Assembly: GCF_014873485.1 (NCBI RefSeq)
Contig: NZ_JADBDT010000001.1
Span: 1,302,001 to 1,366,000, forward strand
Length of the DNA: 64,000 bases
Source of the DNA: Sphingopyxis sp. OAS728
GTDB taxonomy: Bacteria; Pseudomonadota; Alphaproteobacteria; Sphingomonadales; Sphingomonadaceae
Direction: 5' to 3'
Shown piece by piece: positions 59,921 to 64,000 of the stretch (position 1 is the stretch's first letter; the number at the start of each line of letters is the position of its first letter). The position numbers and the translations under genes were made by a program. Below the pieces are notes generated by a model. The model ran no database searches. It saw nothing but the letters and a program-made list of their open reading frames with translations, and was not told the DNA's origin.

Positions 59921-61240
59921 TCATTCCTTCACGCGCCGCCGCTCATCCCACCAGGCGAGGCGCTCGGCGATGCGCTTTTCGAACCCGCGATCGACGGGCC
60001 GGTAAAAGGCGGCCGGCGCCATCTCGTCGGGCCAATAATTATCGCCTGAGAAGCCGTCGGGCGCATCATGATCATAGCTATAGCCTTCGCCATAACCCAA
60101 ATCTTTCATCAGCTTGGTCGGGGCGTTGAGGATGTTGGCAGGAGGCGCGAGGCTGCCGGTGTCGCGTGCCGCCGCCCATGCCGCTTTCTGCGCCGCATAG
60201 GCGGCGTTCGACTTGGGCGCGGTCGCGCAATAGAGGCACGCCTGCACGATCGCGAGTTCGCCTTCGGGCGAGCCGAGGAACTGATAAGCGTCCTTGGCGG
60301 CGAGGCATTGCACCAGCGCCTGCGGGTCGGCGAGGCCGATATCCTCGCTCGCGAAGCGAACGAGTCGGCGCAGCACGTAGAGCGGCTCCTCGCCGGCGAC
60401 GAGCATGCGCGCAAGCCAATAGAGCGCCGCCTGCGGGTCCGATCCACGCAACGCCTTATGCAGCGCCGAGATCAGATTATAATGGCCGTCGCGATCCTTG
60501 TCATAGACCGGCATGCGGCGATGCAGGAACTGCGCGAGTTCGGCGGGATCGAGCGGCACATCGATCGCGGTCGCGAACAGCGTTTCGACCTGGTTGAGCA
60601 GGAAGCGGCCGTCGCCGTCGGCGCTCGACACCAGCGCGGCCTTGGCGTCGTCGGTGACAGGAAGACTGCGCCCGACCTCGGCTTCGGCGCGATCGATCAG
60701 CGTCGCCAGCGCGTCTTCGCCCAAGCGGTTCAGCACCAGCACCTGCGCCCGCGACAGGAGCGCCGCGTTTAGCGCGAAGCTGGGGTTTTCGGTGGTGGCG
60801 CCGACAAGCACCACGGTGCCGCGTTCGACATAGGGCAAAAACCCGTCCTGTTGCGCGCGATTGAAGCGATGGATCTCGTCGACGAAAAGCAACGTCCTTT
60901 TGCCCGCTGCCGCCATCTTCTCGGCATCGGCGAAGGCTTGCCTGAGGTCGGCAACGCCGGAAAAGACCGCCGACAACGGTGCGAAGCGCATGCCCACCGC
61001 CTCGGCAAGCAACCGCGCGATCGTCGTCTTGCCCGTGCCCGGCGGGCCCCAGAGGATGATCGACGACAATTGCCCCGCCGCGACCATCCGCCCGATCGCG
61101 CCTTCGGGGCCGGTCAGATGCTCCTGTCCGACGACATCGGCGAGCGTGCGCGGGCGTAACCGTTCGGCGAGCGGGACAGGGCCGGTCGCGCCGCCCTGCT
61201 TGGCCGCGGGCACCTCTTCGCCAAACAGATCCCCGGCCAT
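59921..61240 (-). CDS. rarA: Replication-associated recombination protein A (AAA+ ATPase)
   Basis: 439 aa. The N-terminal PLAERLRPRTLADVVGQEHL and Walker A WGPPGTGKTT, Walker B LLFVDEIHRFNRAQQDGFLP, and the sensor GATTENPSFALNAALLSRAQV are the RarA/MgsA pattern. The C-terminal MgsA domain (HALYWLARMLVAGEEPLYVLRRLVRFASEDIGLADPQAL; EGYSYDHDAPDGF) is complete. It acts at stalled replication forks. Eight bases from the next gene. Confidence 0.96.
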   Translation of the reverse strand: MAGDLFGEEVPAAKQGGATGPVPLAERLRPRTLADVVGQEHLTGPEGAIGRMVAAGQLSSIILWGPPGTGKTTIARLLAEAVGMRFAPLSAVFSGVADLRQAFADAEKMAAAGKRTLLFVDEIHRFNRAQQDGFLPYVERGTVVLVGATTENPSFALNAALLSRAQVLVLNRLGEDALATLIDRAEAEVGRSLPVTDDAKAALVSSADGDGRFLLNQVETLFATAIDVPLDPAELAQFLHRRMPVYDKDRDGHYNLISALHKALRGSDPQAALYWLARMLVAGEEPLYVLRRLVRFASEDIGLADPQALVQCLAAKDAYQFLGSPEGELAIVQACLYCATAPKSNAAYAAQKAAWAAARDTGSLAPPANILNAPTKLMKDLGYGEGYSYDHDAPDGFSGDNYWPDEMAPAAFYRPVDRGFEKRIAERLAWWDERRRVKE

Positions 61241-61247
61241 CGGACGC

Positions 61248-62405
61248 TCAGCCCCGGCGCCGCTGCTTCTGGCGGATCAGGCGGATATAGGTATCGGCAA
61301 CCGCCTGGTTGATCGCGTCCCATTGATAGGCGCCGCTTTCGAGCACCGCCGCCGCGCCATGTTCGGCGCGGAGCTGGATATCGCGGCAATAGCGCTGAAG
61401 ATGATCGGCGAAACCCGTGATCGAGCCCGGCGAAACAAGATAGCCGGTCTGGCCGTGCTTGACGATGCTCGCGCTGCCGGTCGCGCGCGCCGCGACGACG
61501 GGAAGGCCGCACGCCATGGCTTCGAGAGTCACATTGCCGAAGGTCTCGGTGACCGAAGGATTGAAGAAAATGTCGCACGAAGCGAGCGCATGCGCGAGAT
61601 CCGCGCCCCCCTGGAAGCCGACGAAATTGGCGTCGGGCAGGCGCGATTCGAACCATTCGCCCGCGGGCCCCTCGCCGATCACGACGACCTTGTGCCGCAC
61701 GCCGCGCCGCTGGAGCACGTCGATCGCGTCGGCAAAGACGTCGAGCCCCTTTTCCATCACCAGCCGCCCGAGAAAGGCGATGGCGGGCACATCATCCTCG
61801 ATTCCCAGCGAGCGGCGCCATTCCATGTCGCGGCGGCCCGGATTGAAAACCGCCTGCTCGACGCCGCGCGTCCAGATGCCGATGTCGTAGTTCATCCGCT
61901 GTTCGCGCAGCACCTGCGCAAAGCTTTCGGACGGCGCGATCAGCGCATCGCACTTGCGGTACAGCTTGCGCAGCCACGCGACCATCACGGGTTCGAGGAA
62001 CGACAGATTATAATAGCGCACATAGGTTTCAAAGCGCGTGTGAACCGAACAGGCGACCGGGAGCCGTCGGCGCCGCGCCCATGCCGCCGCCTGCCGCGCG
62101 ACGCGGTCGGGGCTGGAGATATGGACGATATTGGGAGCGAAAGCGGTGATGTCTTCACGGACGCGGGACGAGAAGGACACCGGAATGCGATATTCGCTGC
62201 GCCCCGGAATCGCGACCGACGGCACGCTGACCAGATCGCCCGTCGGCTCGAAAGCCGGGTGCGCGATCGTCGGCGAATAGACGCGTACGGCGGCGCCATG
62301 ATCCTGAAGATAGCCGACCAGACGGTTCAGCGCCTTGTTCGCGCCGTCGGTGGTCATGTTATAATTGCCGCTGAACAGGGCGATGCGAAGGTCGGAGACG
62401 TCCAT
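61248..62405 (-). CDS. Family 4 glycosyltransferase
   Basis: 385 aa. GT-B fold with IALFSGNYNMTTDGANKALNRL at the start, then the C-terminal GEGPAGEWFESRLPDANFVGFQGGADLAHALASCDIFFNPSVTETFGNVTLEAMACGLPVVA, where the E-x7-E motif (ETFGNVTLE) holds the donor sugar. It resembles the MgtA/PimB group that transfers glucose or mannose to lipids; sphingolipid or glycolipid synthesis would fit a sphingomonad, as inference. Confidence 0.9.
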   Translation of the reverse strand: MDVSDLRIALFSGNYNMTTDGANKALNRLVGYLQDHGAAVRVYSPTIAHPAFEPTGDLVSVPSVAIPGRSEYRIPVSFSSRVREDITAFAPNIVHISSPDRVARQAAAWARRRRLPVACSVHTRFETYVRYYNLSFLEPVMVAWLRKLYRKCDALIAPSESFAQVLREQRMNYDIGIWTRGVEQAVFNPGRRDMEWRRSLGIEDDVPAIAFLGRLVMEKGLDVFADAIDVLQRRGVRHKVVVIGEGPAGEWFESRLPDANFVGFQGGADLAHALASCDIFFNPSVTETFGNVTLEAMACGLPVVAARATGSASIVKHGQTGYLVSPGSITGFADHLQRYCRDIQLRAEHGAAAVLESGAYQWDAINQAVADTYIRLIRQKQRRRG

Positions 62406-62449
62406 CGCGCCTGCGCTAATCCCCTCGCGCCGCAAACGCAACGCCGCCG

Positions 62450-63511
62450 TCAGGCCATGATACTATATGGTTCGCCCGGTTTCGAACGGCACATGCGTTT
62501 CGACACGCGCGTTTCCTCGCCCTCGACAATCGCAATGTCGGTGATCGACAGGCACTTGCTGCCATTGGGTTCGGTGTTGAGCGCGGTAATCGTCGACGAC
62601 CCCGCGACGCCCTCGCGCGTCGGGCTCGTCCAGTTGGCGGTCGCACCGACCTCTTCCTTTTTCGTGACCGCGACGGTCGCCTCGGCGGCGACCTTTTGTT
62701 CCTTTTCGTCAAGCTGGCAGGCGATTTCGGCAACGAGCACCGCACCGACCAGCCCCGACACAAGCGTACCGACGCCCTTGAGCCCCACGGCACTGCCCGC
62801 GACGCCGCCGATAAGGCCGCCCAGAGCGCCGCCGCGCTTGCGCGCCTTCTTGCATTTGGGATCGGGTGCGTCGTTGCTCGCGCGCTTCGTCTCGTCGCCT
62901 TTCTTTTTGGACGGCTTCTCCGTGACTTCGGGAGCGGCGACTTTGACGGCCGAAGCAGGCACCGGATAACCGTTGCAACCGGTGTTGAAGCAGAAGCGGT
63001 CGGCCAGATAGGCGCGATCGGTCTGATATTGCGCCTCGAGCCCGCGATAGGCGGTGAGGTTCGCACCTTCGGGACCGGAGGCCGCGTGCTCAGCCATAAC
63101 GCTCTTGTAGAACCGGTCCTGGGTGGCGGGGGAGTAGCGCATATTGCCGCCAACTTTGGTCGTATAGAGCGCCGACAAGGCGTTCTGATAGACGATCATC
63201 GCCTCGCGATACGGCAGCATTTTCTGTGAATAATATGTGTCGATCGCTACCGTGCAGCGGTTGATCGCCGCCGCCTTGTCGAACGGCGCATCGATCTTTT
63301 TATAATCCTCGCGGCACTTGGGATAGCTGCGCGTATCGAGCGCAGGCCGTTCGGGAAGGGCGGGAAGCGCCGGTTCGGCGACTGGCGCGGGGACGAAGGC
63401 CTTGTCGCCTTCGCTCGGGGTACTTTGCCAGGCCGCAGCGACGGCGCTGCCCGACAACAACACCAGAAAGATGGCGCCTAACCCCGATCGATATCGCAGC
63501 TTTGCCCGCAT
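62450..63511 (-). CDS. Exported glycine-zipper protein, unknown function
   Basis: 353 aa. A signal peptide (LGAIFLVLLSGSAVAAA) is followed by a helical region (YPKCREDYKKIDAPFDKAAAINRCTVAIDTYYSQKMLPYREAM), a Lys-rich linker and a glycine zipper (RGGALGGLIGGVAGSAVGLKGVG) that could insert into membrane, then a beta-rich C-terminus. Such Gly-zippers occur in surface and stress-envelope proteins. The family is not recognised. The ATG is preceded by GGGTGGGAG. Confidence 0.75.
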   Translation of the reverse strand: MRAKLRYRSGLGAIFLVLLSGSAVAAAWQSTPSEGDKAFVPAPVAEPALPALPERPALDTRSYPKCREDYKKIDAPFDKAAAINRCTVAIDTYYSQKMLPYREAMIVYQNALSALYTTKVGGNMRYSPATQDRFYKSVMAEHAASGPEGANLTAYRGLEAQYQTDRAYLADRFCFNTGCNGYPVPASAVKVAAPEVTEKPSKKKGDETKRASNDAPDPKCKKARKRGGALGGLIGGVAGSAVGLKGVGTLVSGLVGAVLVAEIACQLDEKEQKVAAEATVAVTKKEEVGATANWTSPTREGVAGSSTITALNTEPNGSKCLSITDIAIVEGEETRVSKRMCRSKPGEPYSIMA

Positions 63512-63681
63512 GACTGAACTCCCACCCTTGTCTCCAAGGCTAGGCTGGAATGGCCGGCGCCTCAAGCGGGGTCAATGACGGGGGTCACACCGCTACGTTC
63601 GCGTCGTGATATTGTTTTGCCGGCGTCGATGACATAGCCTGATAGCGCCCGTGTGGTTGGGGATCATTTGGGGATGATCGA

Positions 63682-64000
63682 ATGAACCGTTGGATCAAAT
63701 CGGTCGCAGCATTTGCCGGGGCGCTCGCGTGCACCGCCGCGACGCCGCCCGGCATGGACCCCGACAATCCCACCTGCCCCGCCAAGCCGAATTGGTCGGA
63801 CTATAAGACGATGGTGCTGACCCCGTTCCAGCGCAGCGGCGAAACCGTGCTGCTCGCCGAGGGCCGCGTCGACAGCGAGCTTCCGGCGCGGCTCGAGAAG
63901 GTGCTGACCGATAATCCGTCGATCAGCGAGATATGGATCCGCTCGCCGGGCGGGGATGCGCGGGCGGGCAATGCGGCGGGATTGCTGATCCGCAAATTCA
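63682..64000 (+). CDS. N-terminal part of an exported ClpP-like protein (window edge)
   Basis: 106 residues visible; the frame runs off the window. A signal peptide (RWIKSVAAFAGALACTAATPP) is followed by ETVLLAEGRVDSELPARLEKVLTDNPSISEIWIRSPGGDARAGNAAGLLIRKF, the start of a ClpP/crotonase-fold domain like the periplasmic COG3904 group: the SPGGD loop and the strand before it. The catalytic Ser would lie beyond the edge. The start is the ATG after GGGATGATCGA. Confidence 0.65.
   Translation, partial: MNRWIKSVAAFAGALACTAATPPGMDPDNPTCPAKPNWSDYKTMVLTPFQRSGETVLLAEGRVDSELPARLEKVLTDNPSISEIWIRSPGGDARAGNAAGLLIRKF

Overview
The window looks like chromosome of an alphaproteobacterium of the Sphingomonadales, probably close to Sphingopyxis. 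The reasons are high GC, the ubiG/lysC/gltBD/uppP/katG housekeeping genes, a TonB receptor with a sphingomonad-style N-terminus, and several small secreted proteins of sphingomonad type. The genus is inferred from the style of the proteins, not from a database match.

Region 1 (1-21931) is accessory DNA. A P4-type tyrosine integrase (20410-21627, minus) lies immediately beyond the 3' end of a tRNA-Leu(CAG), the usual arrangement of an island inserted into a tRNA gene. Inside are: (a) a minus-strand operon running from 13612 down to 992, made of WYL regulator, DUF4258 protein, SNF2-family helicase, actin/Hsp70-fold ATPase, DUF6361 protein, PLD-type nuclease-like protein and a second SF2 helicase; most of its junctions overlap; (b) a divergent plus-strand group from 13675, made of a very large RecB-like nuclease/RNase H-like exonuclease/SF1 helicase fusion, a small ubiquitin-like protein, a DUF3892 protein, an unidentified 236-aa protein and a NYN-LOTUS protein; (c) a RES/Xre-type toxin-antitoxin pair with its own palindromic operator. 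I read (a), perhaps with (b), as an anti-phage or anti-plasmid defence system controlled by the WYL protein. It is the best candidate here for an undescribed or poorly described system. A tRNA-Thr(CGT) at 838-913 and a truncated gene at the left edge may belong to the chromosome or to a second element; I could not find the far attachment site.

Region 2 (22134-41500) is chromosomal backbone: an NDUFA9-like epimerase overlapping uppP; gltD, a DUF2059 secreted protein and gltB as one glutamate-synthase cluster; a glutathione transferase; ubiG coupled to a YdeI-like gene; lysC with a likely internal start for a regulatory subunit; a YciB-family membrane protein whose ribosome binding site abuts a perfect 15-bp hairpin; and an EmrAB-type efflux locus (tetR, thioesterase and membrane-fusion gene on one strand, the MFS pump on the other, sharing a palindromic operator).

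Region 3 (41645-64000) holds katG, a Gln-rich microprotein, a TonB receptor, a YezD-like protein divergent from a nitronate-monooxygenase-family enzyme, two adjacent paralogous exported proteins, ptsP (nitrogen-PTS enzyme I), a methyltransferase plus a flippase-like membrane protein, two glycosyltransferases transcribed together, a GFA-family protein, a beta-lactamase-fold hydrolase, an MmcQ/YjbR protein, rarA, a GT4 glycosyltransferase, a glycine-zipper exported protein, and the start of a ClpP-like periplasmic protein cut by the window end.
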